Source: Dickeya fangzhongdai (lineage in GTDB: Bacteria > Pseudomonadota > Gammaproteobacteria > Enterobacterales > Enterobacteriaceae). From it: a stretch of 64,000 nt of DNA. The notes beneath the pieces are model-generated. The model did not search any database and was not told where the DNA came from. It saw only the letters and a list, made by a program, of their open reading frames with translations. Position numbers and translations under genes: made by a program. This document shows positions 1 to 9,860 of this stretch, piece by piece (position 1 is the stretch's first letter; every line of letters starts with the position of its first letter). The stretch covers positions 372,001 to 436,000 of the forward strand of contig NZ_CP025003.1 of assembly GCF_002812485.1 (NCBI RefSeq). Reading direction: 5' to 3'.

Positions 1-1802
1 GTCAACAGCGGAATATCGCTGAACTGCAGCCCTTCCATTTCAAACCGGAAATCCGGCCCCAGACCGGCCTGATAGCTACGTGAGCTGGCGTAGAGCGCCG
101 GGCGCAGCGCGCCTTTGTTGCGCATGTCGATCATCGGTTTGAGCAGCGTCAGTTCATCCGGCGTGGCGATGATATAAACCGCATCCACGTTGCCGTCACT
201 GGTAACGGTGGCGATCGGCGGCGCCTGATTCGGGATGGTCAACCCGCCAACCGTGGTGGAGGACTGTGGAGCGGAAGCCGCTGTGATAACCGGTTGGCCG
301 TTGAGCGGAATACCTGCGCCGCTGTTGAGCGCCTGTTTCAGGTCATACACGCCGCCGGTGCGCTGCTGCAATACCACGCCGCCTGCCTGCTGTTGCCAGG
401 ACTTGGCGAAAGCGGCCACCACCCTGTCGCCCAGATTGCCGCGCGGCGCCAGAATCAACGGATGCTGCTTACCCTGCTTGTGAATGAATTGCGCCGCGTC
501 GACGGCTTCATCTTCCGGCGACAGAGCGAAATAGCAGATGTTCGGATTGGGCTGGATGTGTTCCGGCTGGTTCAGCGCCAGCACATTCAGGGACGGGTTG
601 AGTCCCGGTAGCTGTTCCACCTCGTTTTTGAGCAGCGGACCGACGATGGTGGTGGCGCCGTCTTTCTGCGCCTGAGCAATCACGTTTGCCAATGCCTGAT
701 TGGAGGTGTCGTAGACTTTCACCGGAATGCTGCTGACCGCTGTCGGCGCAATCGCCGGAACGGCGGTTGCCGTTGCAACAGGCGCTGAGACAGCCGCTGT
801 GGCGGACAGTGACGGGGTATTCGCATCTGTCGATGGCGTAGGCGCAGCCGTGCCGGTCGCCTCGGCAGGCGCGGCTGATTGCGCTACCTGCGGCGGCATC
901 GCCAGCGTTGCCTGCCCGCTTCTGGCGGCGCTAAACCCTTGCTGAATAGCATTGGCGAATACCTGCGCCTGCCCGTTCAGCGGCAACAGCAGCGCGATGG
1001 CGTTACTGCCGGCGGGGGCGCTCTCTCCCGGTTGCGTAGCCGCGGCGGGCGGCGTGCCGCCCAGCTGCGACGGCAGTTGTTTGGCTGCCGGGTGACGTGG
1101 ATAACGTCTCTTCCAGTCTTCTATCGCAGCCTGCAGGTCAGAGGGAACCTGAGCTTTGGTCTGCCAGAGATTCAGCAGGTCGAGCCAGCCTTGCAGGGTA
1201 TTTTCGTCGACATTGATCACCATCGATCCGAGATCCTGCTGGGTGAGGCGGGTTAATGCCGCCCAGGTCTGATCGATGTTGCGCTGATGGGCGTCGCCCT
1301 GCAACAACGGCTCCTGCCCAATGTAGGCGCGGATCAGCGTCAACGACGGGCGATCCTGAGCGGCTTTGATTTGCGTCTGGTAGTAACGTTCCTGTTGCTG
1401 GGGCGACAGCGACTTCACATCCAACTGGGCCAGCGTGCTGTTGGCGGCGTTCAGGTCGTTCTGCGCGACCGCCAGTTCGGCGGTCAGCAGGCGCTGTTCC
1501 TGACGCTGCTTGTCGCTCAATTGCGACGGCAAGGCGTTCAACTGACCGTTGGCCTGCGGGAGTTTGCCTTCCTGAATCAGGGCATGAATCGCAAGTAATT
1601 GCCAGCCAGCCTTGCTATCATCACCACTTTGCTGCATCTGCTGCAGGTAGTAATCGGAAGACGCACCGGCTTTGCCCTCTACGTGCTGCTGGGTCGCAGT
1701 GTCTTGCGGGGCCTGGCTGGGACAGCCGGCGAGAAACAGTGCCGCCAGCATGACAGGAACCAGACGGCCTGCATGGGTACGGACAGAATTTAACGGAAGC
1801 AT
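1..1802 (-). CDS. lpoA: LpoA, outer-membrane lipoprotein activator of PBP1A (partial)
   Basis: Activates the peptidoglycan synthase PBP1A from the outer membrane. The reading starts at ATG 1802 with a lipoprotein signal ending in LAGC, the lipobox cysteine. About 600 codons are present and the C-terminal end lies outside the window. An Ala/Pro/Thr/Ser-rich stretch at about 700-930, just before the segment VKVYDTS, corresponds to the low-complexity loop known in the periplasmic-binding-like C-terminal domain of LpoA. The last visible residues are EMEGLQFSDIPLL, a conserved LpoA stretch. The gene is divergent from rsmI, as yraM/yraL are in E. coli, and the shared promoter region is only about 60 bp. 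Only the truncation limits certainty. Confidence 0.95.
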   Translation of the reverse strand, partial: MLPLNSVRTHAGRLVPVMLAALFLAGCPSQAPQDTATQQHVEGKAGASSDYYLQQMQQSGDDSKAGWQLLAIHALIQEGKLPQANGQLNALPSQLSDKQRQEQRLLTAELAVAQNDLNAANSTLAQLDVKSLSPQQQERYYQTQIKAAQDRPSLTLIRAYIGQEPLLQGDAHQRNIDQTWAALTRLTQQDLGSMVINVDENTLQGWLDLLNLWQTKAQVPSDLQAAIEDWKRRYPRHPAAKQLPSQLGGTPPAAATQPGESAPAGSNAIALLLPLNGQAQVFANAIQQGFSAARSGQATLAMPPQVAQSAAPAEATGTAAPTPSTDANTPSLSATAAVSAPVATATAVPAIAPTAVSSIPVKVYDTSNQALANVIAQAQKDGATTIVGPLLKNEVEQLPGLNPSLNVLALNQPEHIQPNPNICYFALSPEDEAVDAAQFIHKQGKQHPLILAPRGNLGDRVVAAFAKSWQQQAGGVVLQQRTGGVYDLKQALNSGAGIPLNGQPVITAASAPQSSTTVGGLTIPNQAPPIATVTSDGNVDAVYIIATPDELTLLKPMIDMRNKGALRPALYASSRSYQAGLGPDFRFEMEGLQFSDIPLL

Positions 1803-1861
1803 ACTGTATCCAGTGATGTTTTAACGATGCTCAATATTAAATCGGCAAACCGGATGAAACA

Positions 1862-2731
1862 ATGAATCAAGACCAACAAGCACAGATTTCCGCCTCCACG
1901 CTTTACATTGTTCCCACGCCTATCGGCAATCTGGCGGATATTACTCAGCGGGCGTTGGCGGTGTTGCAACAGGTTGATCTTATTGCAGCAGAAGATACCC
2001 GTCATACCGGTTTATTGTTACAACATTTCGCGATTAATGCGCGCCTGTTCGCACTCCATGACCACAATGAACAGCAAAAGGCAGAGCAATTGCTGGCGCG
2101 GTTGCAACAAGGCATGAGCATTGCGCTGGTGTCGGATGCCGGCACGCCGCTGATTAATGATCCCGGCTATCATCTGGTGCGTCGCTGTCGTGAAGCCGGA
2201 GTGCGCGTGGTGCCGCTGCCGGGGCCGTGCGCGGCGATTACCGCGTTGTCCGCCGCCGGCTTGCCGTCGGATCGCTTTTGCTATGAAGGGTTTCTGCCCG
2301 CCAAGACCAAAGCGCGTAAGGATACGCTGCGCGACCTGCTGGAAGAGCCGCGCACCCTGATTTTCTACGAATCAACCCATCGGCTGCTGGATAGCCTGCA
2401 GGACATGGTCGAGGTCTGGGGGCCTAAGCGTTACGTCGTGCTGGCGCGTGAGCTGACCAAAACCTGGGAGTCGCTGTACGGCGCGCCGGTGGCGGAACTG
2501 CTGGCGTGGGTGCAGGAAGATGAAAACCGCCGCAAAGGCGAGATGGTGTTGATCGTGGAAGGTCACCAGCCCGACGAAGAGGCGCTGTCTGCGGCGGCGT
2601 TGCGTACGCTGCAACTGTTGCGGGCGGAGCTGCCGCTGAAGAAGGCGGCGGCGCTGACGGCGGAGATTCATGGCGTGAAGAAGAACGCCCTTTACCGTTA
2701 CGGACTGGAGCAGGAAGACGGTCACGCATAA
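1862..2731 (+). CDS. rsmI: 16S rRNA 2'-O-ribose C1402 methyltransferase
   Basis: RsmI (YraL) methylates the 2'-OH of C1402 in the decoding centre of 16S rRNA, using S-adenosylmethionine. The 289-residue product has the usual family length. It opens with the tetrapyrrole-methylase-type motif [12 protein letters not shown] and contains the SAM-binding loop [13 protein letters not shown] near residues 95-107. It starts at ATG 1862 and is divergent from lpoA. The RNase P RNA gene follows 41 bp after the stop, the same order as in E. coli. Confidence 0.96.
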   Translation: MNQDQQAQISASTLYIVPTPIGNLADITQRALAVLQQVDLIAAEDTRHTGLLLQHFAINARLFALHDHNEQQKAEQLLARLQQGMSIALVSDAGTPLINDPGYHLVRRCREAGVRVVPLPGPCAAITALSAAGLPSDRFCYEGFLPAKTKARKDTLRDLLEEPRTLIFYESTHRLLDSLQDMVEVWGPKRYVVLARELTKTWESLYGAPVAELLAWVQEDENRRKGEMVLIVEGHQPDEEALSAAALRTLQLLRAELPLKKAAALTAEIHGVKKNALYRYGLEQEDGHA

Positions 2732-2772
2732 TCGAGATGACAAGCCGGCCGATTTGCCCTATTATCCGCGCC

Positions 2773-3150
<378 letters not shown>

Positions 3151-3166
3151 CTTTTCAAAAACAATA

Positions 3167-3213
3167 CGTTGGTGTGTCTCGGGGACTTCACAGCGAAGTG
3201 AGGCACACCAACG
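3167..3213 (+). terminator. Hairpin just downstream of rnpB
   Basis: Arms 3167-3180 and 3200-3213 pair over 14 bp with one G-U wobble. An inner ACTTC/GAAGT pairing extends the stem. There is no clear T tract after it, so its role as the rnpB terminator or a 3' processing signal is inferred from position. The remaining 3214-3416 has no gene I can support. Confidence 0.5.
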
Positions 3214-3416
3214 GTTGTCTCTTCCCGACTATCCCCGATGTGGCAGGTACGATTGCCTGTGTGTTCTATTTTCTCTGGTTTTTCCTTCCGGACGTGCGTT
3301 ATTTGTGTCCCGGTTTGATGCGTGTAGTGTCAGACGAGTCTATTCATGGGGGATCAATTGACTTGCGGGTGCTGGCTGCGGTGATACATTGAAACAAATG
3401 ACACGAGGAGCCGACT

Positions 3417-4226
3417 ATGCTGAATAAAGATACGAAACTTTGCATTTCTCTCTCAGGCCGCCCAAGTAATATTGGTACACGATTCCATAACTACCTTTAT
3501 CAAAAGCTTGATCTCGACTTTATATATAAAGCGTTTACCACCAATGATATTGAGCATGCGGTGAAAGGGGTTCGGGCATTGGGAATCCGCGGCTGTTCGG
3601 TATCCATGCCTTTTAAAGAGAGTTGCATTCCTTTTATTGATACGCTGTCGGATTCAGCCAAAGCGATAGATTCTGTTAATACCATCGTCAATGAGAATGG
3701 TCATTTGACCGCGTACAATACCGATTATATTGCGGTTAAAGATCTGATTGAGAAAAACCTCAAAGATAAAACCATGCATGTGCTGATAAAAGGCAGTGGC
3801 GGTATGGCTAAAGCGGTTGTGGCAGCATTCCGTGATAGTGATTTTCGTCAGGTGACTATTCTGGCGAGAAATGAAGTAAATGGGCTTTCTCTGGCGAATA
3901 AATATGGTTTTCAGTGGTGCCGGGATGCTTCAGGTATAAAGGCGGATATTCTGGTGAATGTCACGCCTGTTGGCATGGCTGGCGGGGAAGAACAAAATCA
4001 ACTGGCATTTACCGAAGAACAAGTGCTCATCGCCAGTCATATTTTTGATGTTGTGGCCTTTCCGGTGGAAACGCCATTAATCCAGCTGGCCAGAAAATTA
4101 AATAAACCGGTTATTAACGGTGCTCAGGTCATCGCGTTGCAGGCACTGGAGCAATTTGCCCTGTATACCGGTGTTCGGCCTGATGAGGCGTTAATGCAGG
4201 AAGCCTCGGCGTATTCTCGCTCCTGA
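3417..4226 (+). CDS. Shikimate dehydrogenase-like oxidoreductase (SdhL/HI0607 type)
   Basis: A 269-residue member of the AroE/YdiB fold. It has the N-terminal substrate signature SLSGRPSNIGTRF with the shikimate-contacting serine at about residue 17, a lysine in SVSMPFKES (K67), the aspartate of AYNTDY (D103), and a dinucleotide loop GSGGMAKA near residue 127. The atypical SLSGRPSN start resembles the Haemophilus HI0607 subclass rather than AroE, so the substrate is uncertain. A GAGGAG ribosome site precedes the ATG at 3417. Base composition is more AT-rich than in the neighbouring genes. It sits alone, and true AroE is expected elsewhere in the genome. Confidence 0.85.
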   Translation: MLNKDTKLCISLSGRPSNIGTRFHNYLYQKLDLDFIYKAFTTNDIEHAVKGVRALGIRGCSVSMPFKESCIPFIDTLSDSAKAIDSVNTIVNENGHLTAYNTDYIAVKDLIEKNLKDKTMHVLIKGSGGMAKAVVAAFRDSDFRQVTILARNEVNGLSLANKYGFQWCRDASGIKADILVNVTPVGMAGGEEQNQLAFTEEQVLIASHIFDVVAFPVETPLIQLARKLNKPVINGAQVIALQALEQFALYTGVRPDEALMQEASAYSRS

Positions 4227-4393
4227 CGAACTTGCCGTGTCTCCCGTTATCGGCCGGTTAAGCGTATAAGATCGGCTATCGTCAAATTTATTGACAATCA
4301 TCATCATGGGAATCCGACTGTATCGATGAAACAGTAGAGGTAAAGTAATCCCCATCGGTACTTGTTACCCTCACTGTTACTAAGGATATCGCT

Positions 4394-5182
4394 ATGAGCA
4401 CTTCCCGGATGCCAGCATTATTTCTGGGCCACGGTAGCCCGATGAATGCGCTGGATGAAAATGACTACACGCTGGCCTGGCGTAAACTGGGAGAAACCCT
4501 GCCGCGTCCGAAGGCGATCGTAGTGGTATCCGCACACTGGTATACCCGCGGCACCGCGGTTACCGCGATGGATAAACCGCGTACCATCCATGATTTCGGC
4601 GGCTTCCCGCAGGCGTTGTTTGATACCCAGTACCCGGCGCCCGGCGCTCCGGACGTGGCTAAACGGGTGCAGGACGTTCTGGCTCCGGTGTCGGTGTATG
4701 CGGATCATCAGGAGTGGGGGCTGGATCACGGCACCTGGGGCGTGTTGATCAAGGTTTATCCAGAGGCGGATATCCCGGTGGTGCAACTGAGCGTCGACGG
4801 CACCAAGCCGCCCGCCTACCACTATGAGCTGGGTCGTAAGCTGGCTGCGTTGCGTGACGAAGGCATCATGATCGTCGCCAGCGGCAACGTGGTGCACAAC
4901 CTGCGGATGATCAAGTGGAACGGCGATGGCGCGCCCTATGGCTGGGCGACGTCGTTTAACGATTTTGTTCGCAGTAATCTGGCCTGGCAGGGCGACGCGG
5001 CGGAGCACCCGTTGGTGAACTTCATGCAACACAATGACGCGGCGCTGTCCAACCCGACGCCGGACCATTTCCTGCCGCTGTTGTACGTACTCGGCAGTTG
5101 GGATGGTCAGGAACCGGTATCTACGCCGACGGACGGCATTGTGATGGGGTCGCTCAGCATGATGTCGGTACAGGTCGGATAA
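4394..5182 (+). CDS. ygiD: DODA-type extradiol dioxygenase family protein YgiD
   Basis: A class III extradiol ring-cleaving dioxygenase homologue. E. coli YgiD acts as a 4,5-DOPA dioxygenase with a zinc-type metal site. The 262-residue product shows the metal-site histidines in FLGHGSP (H13) and SAHW (H48), a further histidine in ASGNVVHN, and DHGTWG in the active-site region. The ATG at 4394 follows a weakly recognisable ribosome site. It converges on ygiC. The 167 bp upstream hold no other gene. The physiological substrate is unknown. Confidence 0.93.
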   Translation: MSTSRMPALFLGHGSPMNALDENDYTLAWRKLGETLPRPKAIVVVSAHWYTRGTAVTAMDKPRTIHDFGGFPQALFDTQYPAPGAPDVAKRVQDVLAPVSVYADHQEWGLDHGTWGVLIKVYPEADIPVVQLSVDGTKPPAYHYELGRKLAALRDEGIMIVASGNVVHNLRMIKWNGDGAPYGWATSFNDFVRSNLAWQGDAAEHPLVNFMQHNDAALSNPTPDHFLPLLYVLGSWDGQEPVSTPTDGIVMGSLSMMSVQVG

Positions 5183-5204
5183 TACCCTGACCGTTATGGC
5201 CGCT

Positions 5205-5237
5205 AAAAACACACATCGCCCGAAAGGACGATGTGTG
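5205..5237 (-). terminator. Rho-independent terminator after ygiC
   Basis: CACACATCG at 5210-5218 pairs with CGATGTGTG at 5229-5237. On the minus strand the stem is followed by TTTTT (5205-5209), so it ends the ygiB-ygiC transcript. It lies between the convergent ygiD and ygiC genes. Confidence 0.8.
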
Positions 5238-5255
5238 CATCAAGATGTGTTGGCG

Positions 5256-6416
5256 TTAATCCAGAATGATATGCGGATAGAAGCGGGATAAGTCCTGGGT
5301 AATCAATTCCCGGTCTTCCCGCAGTCCGATACCGCAAGGGATATCGCCCACCAGCCAGCTGCCGATCAGCGTGTAGCTGTCATTGAATCTGGGCAATGGG
5401 TGGAATTGCTGCACGATGGAGCCTTCCCCACCGTAGGGGCCGTCCACGGCGGCGACCTGCTTGCCCTGCTGATAAATCTGTATGTTGGCGCCTTCGCGGG
5501 AAAACAGCGGCTTGACCACGTAGTCGCTCATTGCCGGCGGGTTGTCTTCGGTGAAATAGGCCGGCAGCAGGTTGGGGTGGTTGGGGAACATCTGCCACAG
5601 CATTGGCAAGAGCGCCTTGTTGGACACCACGCTTTTCCAGCCCGGTTCCAGCCAACGCACACCAGCGTCCGCCAGTTTGGTGGAGAAAGTCTCGCGCAGC
5701 ATGAATTCCCACGGGTAGAGTTTGAACAGGTTGCCGATGGTGTTGTCCTGTAGATCGGTGAATTGCCCGCGATCTCCCAGGCCTATTTCATCAATGTACA
5801 GGAACTGGCTCGGAACGCCGGCTTCCTGCGCGCAATCCTGCAGGTATTGCACCGTACCGCGATCTTCCTCGGTATCCCGGCAGCAGGTGAAATGCATATT
5901 GCCGAAACCGTGATGGGTACGCAGATATTCAAAGCGTTCGATCAGCTTTTCCTGCAGGCTGTTGTACTGGTCCGCGTGCTGCGGCAGGCGGCCGGCATTG
6001 ACCTGATCTTCCAGCCAGATCCACTGAAAAAACGCCGACTCGTACAACGACGTCGGGGTATCGGCGTTGTTTTCCAGCAACCTGGCCGGGCTCTTGCCGT
6101 CATAAGCCAAATCCAGCCGCGCATAAAGCGCCGGCTGGCGCGACAGCCACGAACTGCGCACGAAGTCCCAGGTGTGGCGGGGAATGCGGAATTTGGTCAG
6201 CAGCGCTTCGCTGTTGACCACCTTATCGACCACCTGCAGGCACATCTGGTTCAGCTCGGCGGTCGTCTCTTCCAGCTCTTCAATTTGCGCCAGCGTAAAC
6301 TGATAGTAGGCGTCTTCACACCAGTAGGGCTCGCCATACATGGTGTGAAACTGAAAACCATACTCGGCCGCTTTTTCCTGCCAGGTCGGGCGTTCGTGAA
6401 TCGCAATACGTTTCAT
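5256..6416 (-). CDS. ygiC: YgiC, glutathionylspermidine synthase-like ATP-grasp protein
   Basis: A 386-residue protein of the glutathionylspermidine synthase C-terminal (ATP-grasp ligase) family, without the amidase half found in Gsp. Typical segments are [29 protein letters not shown] and the C-terminal [11 protein letters not shown], where an ATP-grasp lysine is expected. It starts 11 bp after the ygiB stop, so the two are co-transcribed downstream of tolC, as in the E. coli tolC-ygiABC unit. Its ligase substrate has not been established; a peptide-polyamine or peptide ligase role follows only from the family. Confidence 0.93.
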   Translation of the reverse strand: MKRIAIHERPTWQEKAAEYGFQFHTMYGEPYWCEDAYYQFTLAQIEELEETTAELNQMCLQVVDKVVNSEALLTKFRIPRHTWDFVRSSWLSRQPALYARLDLAYDGKSPARLLENNADTPTSLYESAFFQWIWLEDQVNAGRLPQHADQYNSLQEKLIERFEYLRTHHGFGNMHFTCCRDTEEDRGTVQYLQDCAQEAGVPSQFLYIDEIGLGDRGQFTDLQDNTIGNLFKLYPWEFMLRETFSTKLADAGVRWLEPGWKSVVSNKALLPMLWQMFPNHPNLLPAYFTEDNPPAMSDYVVKPLFSREGANIQIYQQGKQVAAVDGPYGGEGSIVQQFHPLPRFNDSYTLIGSWLVGDIPCGIGLREDRELITQDLSRFYPHIILD

Positions 6417-6427
6417 AGCGGGTGACC

Positions 6428-7201
6428 TTATCCCCCGAAGGAGCGGCGAATCGGGGCCGCATTGCTGGTTTGACGGGTGCTGCCGCCGCTGGCGGATGTG
6501 CTGCCCGTCGTGCTTGTCGCGGAGCGATCTCTTTCCTGATTGCCGGCCATGTTGGCGGCAGGCGCACTGTTGAGTTTGTTAACCGAATCGCCAAAGCCGC
6601 CGCGGGTGGTGGTGATGCTGGACGGCGCGACGCTAGAGGTCGGTTTGGGCGTCATCGCGTCTTTAGGAACGGTAATGGGGCGTCCGGTGGCGGAACCATA
6701 GCTTTTGCCGCTGGCGTCCACATAGCTACCGTTAGCCGGGCTATTGGGGGTACGCGGGCTGAACACCGGCTGCTGCGCAAAATTGTTGCCGCCCATCAGT
6801 TTGCCCATCATGAAACCGGCCATCAACGGCATCCAGAAACTGCCGCTCTGCTGCGGCGCGGCGCTGGCCGTCGTGTTGGTCGCCGACGTAGTGCCGGTCG
6901 CCGAGCTTTGCGTACACTGACTTTCGCCGAAGGCCGCCACGCATTCTTCACGAGTGGCGTATTTGGGCGCGGTTCTTTCCGCTTCTTTCAAGGCGTTGTT
7001 ATAGGTGGCGGCGCACTGGTCCTTCATGGCCGGATTGGCGCGGGAACAGTCGTCCGCGTTTTGGTAGAGCGATACGGTTTCGTCGGTTTTCTCGCAACCG
7101 GAGAGAACAAACACGGCGCCGACAGCCAGCGCGATCGGTGCGATACGGTAACCCCAGCGCTTGCGAAAACGCGCGTGGTTGATGTTTGACGTTCTTTTCA
7201 T
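6428..7201 (-). CDS. ygiB: YgiB, DUF1190 lipoprotein
   Basis: UPF0441/DUF1190 family protein of 257 residues, starting at ATG 7201 ([16 protein letters not shown]). A longer upstream frame exists, but this start places a basic n-region directly before a hydrophobic segment ending in the lipobox LSGC. The mature part is Ser/Thr/Ala-rich and low in complexity towards the C-terminus, which ends RRSFGG. Its partner ygiC follows immediately and tolC lies upstream on the same strand. The function is unknown. A role in the envelope is inferred from the lipobox and the tolC linkage. Confidence 0.92.
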   Translation of the reverse strand: MKRTSNINHARFRKRWGYRIAPIALAVGAVFVLSGCEKTDETVSLYQNADDCSRANPAMKDQCAATYNNALKEAERTAPKYATREECVAAFGESQCTQSSATGTTSATNTTASAAPQQSGSFWMPLMAGFMMGKLMGGNNFAQQPVFSPRTPNSPANGSYVDASGKSYGSATGRPITVPKDAMTPKPTSSVAPSSITTTRGGFGDSVNKLNSAPAANMAGNQERDRSATSTTGSTSASGGSTRQTSNAAPIRRSFGG

Positions 7202-7350
7202 TGTTGATCCCAGAACAAAGTTGATCCCAGAGCAAAAGGGCATCGTGCCCATCATTTACATGTATTAAAACGGGTTTAAGAATAGGAGAAGGGTGAACAG
7301 CTTGTAAAGCGCCGGTGTACAAGGCATAGCCTGTCTGAATGCGGCGGACG

Positions 7351-7385
7351 AAAAGCGCAGGGGAGCCCGTCCGGGTTCCCCTGCG
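7351..7385 (-). terminator. Terminator after tolC
   Basis: CGCAGGGGA (7356-7364) pairs with TCCCCTGCG (7377-7385). On the minus strand the stem runs into CTTTT (7351-7355). It sits six bases beyond the tolC stop. Read-through into ygiB is possible, as ygiB follows 190 bp later. Confidence 0.75.
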
Positions 7386-7390
7386 AAATA

Positions 7391-8803
7391 TCAGGGCTTG
7401 GCCTTGGCGGCGGTTTTTGCTGCCGTTGGCGTGGTTGCCGGCGCCGGCGCATCGTCGCCGATGGCGGCGGACGTCGATACCGGTTTGCCCAGCATGGCGT
7501 TCAGGTTGCGCAGGTCCTCTTCGTTCAACGTACCGAGCGCTTGCTTGAGGTTCAACTGGTTGATCAGGTAGTCATAACGAGCGCCGGACAACTGCTGCTT
7601 GGCGTTGTACAGCGTGGTGGTGGCGTCCAGCACATCGACGATGGTGCGGGTGCCGACCTGATAGCCGGCTTCCATTGCGTCCAACGAGCTCTGCGCCGAG
7701 ATCACCGCCTGTTTGTAAGCGTTAACGCTGCTGATGGAGGCAGAGATGTTGTTATGCGCGGAGCGCAGCGTCTGAATTACCGAGCGGTGCGCGCTTTCCA
7801 TGCTTTCGCTGGATGCTACAAAGCTGTGTTGCGCCTGTTTCACTCTGGATGAGGTGCCGCCGCCGCTGTAGATCGGCAGGGAGAAGCTCAGCCCGACCTG
7901 ATTCTGGCCCACATAGGTGTTGTTGAAATTGTCGCCTACCGCGCGAGAACCGGAGTAATCGGTGTTGGTAACGCCGGTGGACGCGGTCAGGTTAAGCGTC
8001 GGCAGGTGGCCGCTTTCCGCTGAACGAATCTGCTCGCGAGCCAGGTCCTGGCTCAGACGGGCCGACAACAGGCTGAGGTTGCGGTTTTCCGCTTCTTTCA
8101 GCAGGCCGTTCACCGCGTCGGGTTTCTGCGGGCTGAAGCGATCGATATTCAGTCCCGCCAGTTGCGGATAGAACTGACCGGTCACCTGGCGCAGGGTTTC
8201 CATCGCGTTGTCCAGATTGTTGCGCGCGGTCACTTCGCTTGCCAGCACGCTGTCATATTGGGCGCGGGCGTTCTGCACGTCGGTGATGGCGACCAGGCCG
8301 ACGTTGAAACGTTGGGTGGTCTGGTCCAGTTCGCGGTAAATCGATTGTTTCTGGGCACTGACGTAAGACAGCGAGTCAATAGCGCGCAGCACGCTGAAAT
8401 AAGCGGTCGCGGTATTGAGCAGCAGCGTCTGCTGGGATGTCTGGTAGCTGACGTCCTGAATGCCGGCCTGTTTTTCCTGCAGCGTCAGAGCGCGCCACAG
8501 CGACATATTAAAGATGGACTGGGTCAACTGCAGCGAGGCGCTGGTCGCATTGCTGTTAATGTCTCTGCGGTCGCGGTACCCGCTGCTGTAGGTGTAGTCC
8601 GCGCCCAAACCCAGTTGCGGCAGCAGGGACGAACGGGCTTCATTAATTTTCTCAAAAGCCGCGTCTCGGTTGGCGGCAGCGCTGCGTAAATCCGGATTGG
8701 TCGTTTTGGCCTGCTGGTAAACCTGTAACAAGTCTTCGGCCTGACTTACGGCGCTAAAGCCGCCCAGACCCAGGCTGATGAGAAGTGGGAGCAGTTTCTT
8801 CAT
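7391..8803 (-). CDS. tolC: TolC outer-membrane efflux and type I secretion channel
   Basis: Trimeric outer-membrane channel used by RND and MFS efflux pumps and by type I secretion. The product is 470 residues with a signal peptide (MKKLLPLLIS ... VSQA, mature start EDLLQVYQ). It shows the duplicated OEP repeat architecture, with SSLLPQLGLGADYTYSS in the first half and SGHLPTLNLTASTGVTN in the second. The ATG at 8803 has an AAGGA site six bases upstream; an ATG two codons earlier would leave no spacing. The C-terminal tail is Ala/Pro/Lys-rich. It is divergent from nudF, as in E. coli. Confidence 0.97.
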   Translation of the reverse strand: MKKLLPLLISLGLGGFSAVSQAEDLLQVYQQAKTTNPDLRSAAANRDAAFEKINEARSSLLPQLGLGADYTYSSGYRDRRDINSNATSASLQLTQSIFNMSLWRALTLQEKQAGIQDVSYQTSQQTLLLNTATAYFSVLRAIDSLSYVSAQKQSIYRELDQTTQRFNVGLVAITDVQNARAQYDSVLASEVTARNNLDNAMETLRQVTGQFYPQLAGLNIDRFSPQKPDAVNGLLKEAENRNLSLLSARLSQDLAREQIRSAESGHLPTLNLTASTGVTNTDYSGSRAVGDNFNNTYVGQNQVGLSFSLPIYSGGGTSSRVKQAQHSFVASSESMESAHRSVIQTLRSAHNNISASISSVNAYKQAVISAQSSLDAMEAGYQVGTRTIVDVLDATTTLYNAKQQLSGARYDYLINQLNLKQALGTLNEEDLRNLNAMLGKPVSTSAAIGDDAPAPATTPTAAKTAAKAKP

Positions 8804-8862
8804 TTGCATTCCTTGTTGTGCAGCAAAGTTTCTTGGTTGCGCCATCTGGAGACGATATACCT

Positions 8863-8883
8863 GTCGATTCTATCAGAATCGAC
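8863..8883. promoter_or_regulatory. Perfect 9-bp inverted repeat in the tolC/nudF divergent region
   Basis: GTCGATTCT (8863-8871), spacer ATC, AGAATCGAC (8875-8883). It lies 60 bp upstream of the tolC start, where a promoter or operator is expected. No specific regulator is recognised. The rest of the 403-bp divergent region (8804-9206) holds no gene. Positions 8927-8975 resemble one end of the 25.5-kb repeat (TATCCCAA, TATTTTACTTG and CTGGGCA in the same order). Confidence 0.45.
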
Positions 8884-9206
8884 CAATCGAATTAGGTGGC
8901 TGAATGTGCCATCTTTTCCTTGCGGTTATCCCAAAAGCCTATTTTACTTGGCGGCTTGTGGCTGGGCACAATGCCCGGCAGCATGCCAGAGGCTGCCCCG
9001 GCAGGATCGTCGTTTCCGGGTGTCGCAAAGGCATTGCGTTAATACCGGGAACGCCTCATTCTTGCTGGTAGACTTTCCGCACCTGATTATCCGTATCGGG
9101 CTGGCACGATTGCATGATGAATATTGCACAAAACGGTGAACGCCTGTCCACGTTTTCGCCACACAAAAGTGGCTTGCCTGCCGTGTTGTTCACAGGAGTT
9201 GAGTTT

Positions 9207-9860
9207 ATGGCGTCCTCAGATACGCATCCCGGTACTTTTACTAAACCCGGTACTTTTACCAAAGATGATGTAGAAATTATTGCACGCGAAACGCTCTACA
9301 AGGGTTTTTTTTCGCTGCAGCGCTATCGCTTTCGCCACCGCCTGTTCAACGGCGGCATGAGCGGCGAAGTCAGTCGGGAAATTCTGGAACGCGGCCATGC
9401 CGTGGTGTTGTTGCCCTATGACCCGGTGCGCGATGAAGTGGTGTTGATCGAACAGATTCGCATCGCCGCCTACGACACCAGCACGTCGCCGTGGTTGTTC
9501 GAACTGGTGGCCGGTATGATCGAGCCGGGCGAAAGCCTGGAAGAGGTTGCCCGCCGCGAAGCGCAGGAAGAAGCGGGGCTGGTGGTGAAGCGTTGCCGTC
9601 CGGCGCTCAGCTATCTGGCAAGCCCCGGCGGCACCAGCGAACGGCTGGCCATCTGGGTCGGCGAGGTGGACGCCGGCGCCGCCAGCGGCATTCACGGGCT
9701 GACCGAGGAAAACGAGGACATCCGCGTGCATGTGGTCAGCCGCGAACAAAGCTATCAATGGGTGGAACAGGGGATTATTGACAACGCCGCCTCTGTCATT
9801 GCCTTGCAATGGTTGGCATTGCACCATGAGACATTAAAAAAAGACTGGGTGGACGGATAA
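9207..9860 (+). CDS. nudF: ADP-ribose diphosphatase (Nudix hydrolase)
   Basis: Hydrolyses ADP-ribose to AMP and ribose 5-phosphate in the cytoplasm. The 217-residue product carries the Nudix box, GMIEPGES followed by REAQEEAGL, and the family segment ASPGGTSE. The start at ATG 9207 is set by AGGAG eight bases upstream and by family length. Near the N-terminus the peptide PGTFTK occurs twice in a row, from an 18-bp tandem duplication at 9228-9263. It is the first gene of the nudF-yqiB-cpdA-yqiA-parE group and overlaps yqiB by one base. Confidence 0.96.
   Translation: MASSDTHPGTFTKPGTFTKDDVEIIARETLYKGFFSLQRYRFRHRLFNGGMSGEVSREILERGHAVVLLPYDPVRDEVVLIEQIRIAAYDTSTSPWLFELVAGMIEPGESLEEVARREAQEEAGLVVKRCRPALSYLASPGGTSERLAIWVGEVDAGAASGIHGLTEENEDIRVHVVSREQSYQWVEQGIIDNAASVIALQWLALHHETLKKDWVDG

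Noticed and set aside
3358..3390. TTGACT with TGATAC as a promoter for the shikimate-dehydrogenase-like gene
   Set aside because: The -10 candidate matches poorly and the better TACATT is too far from the -35.
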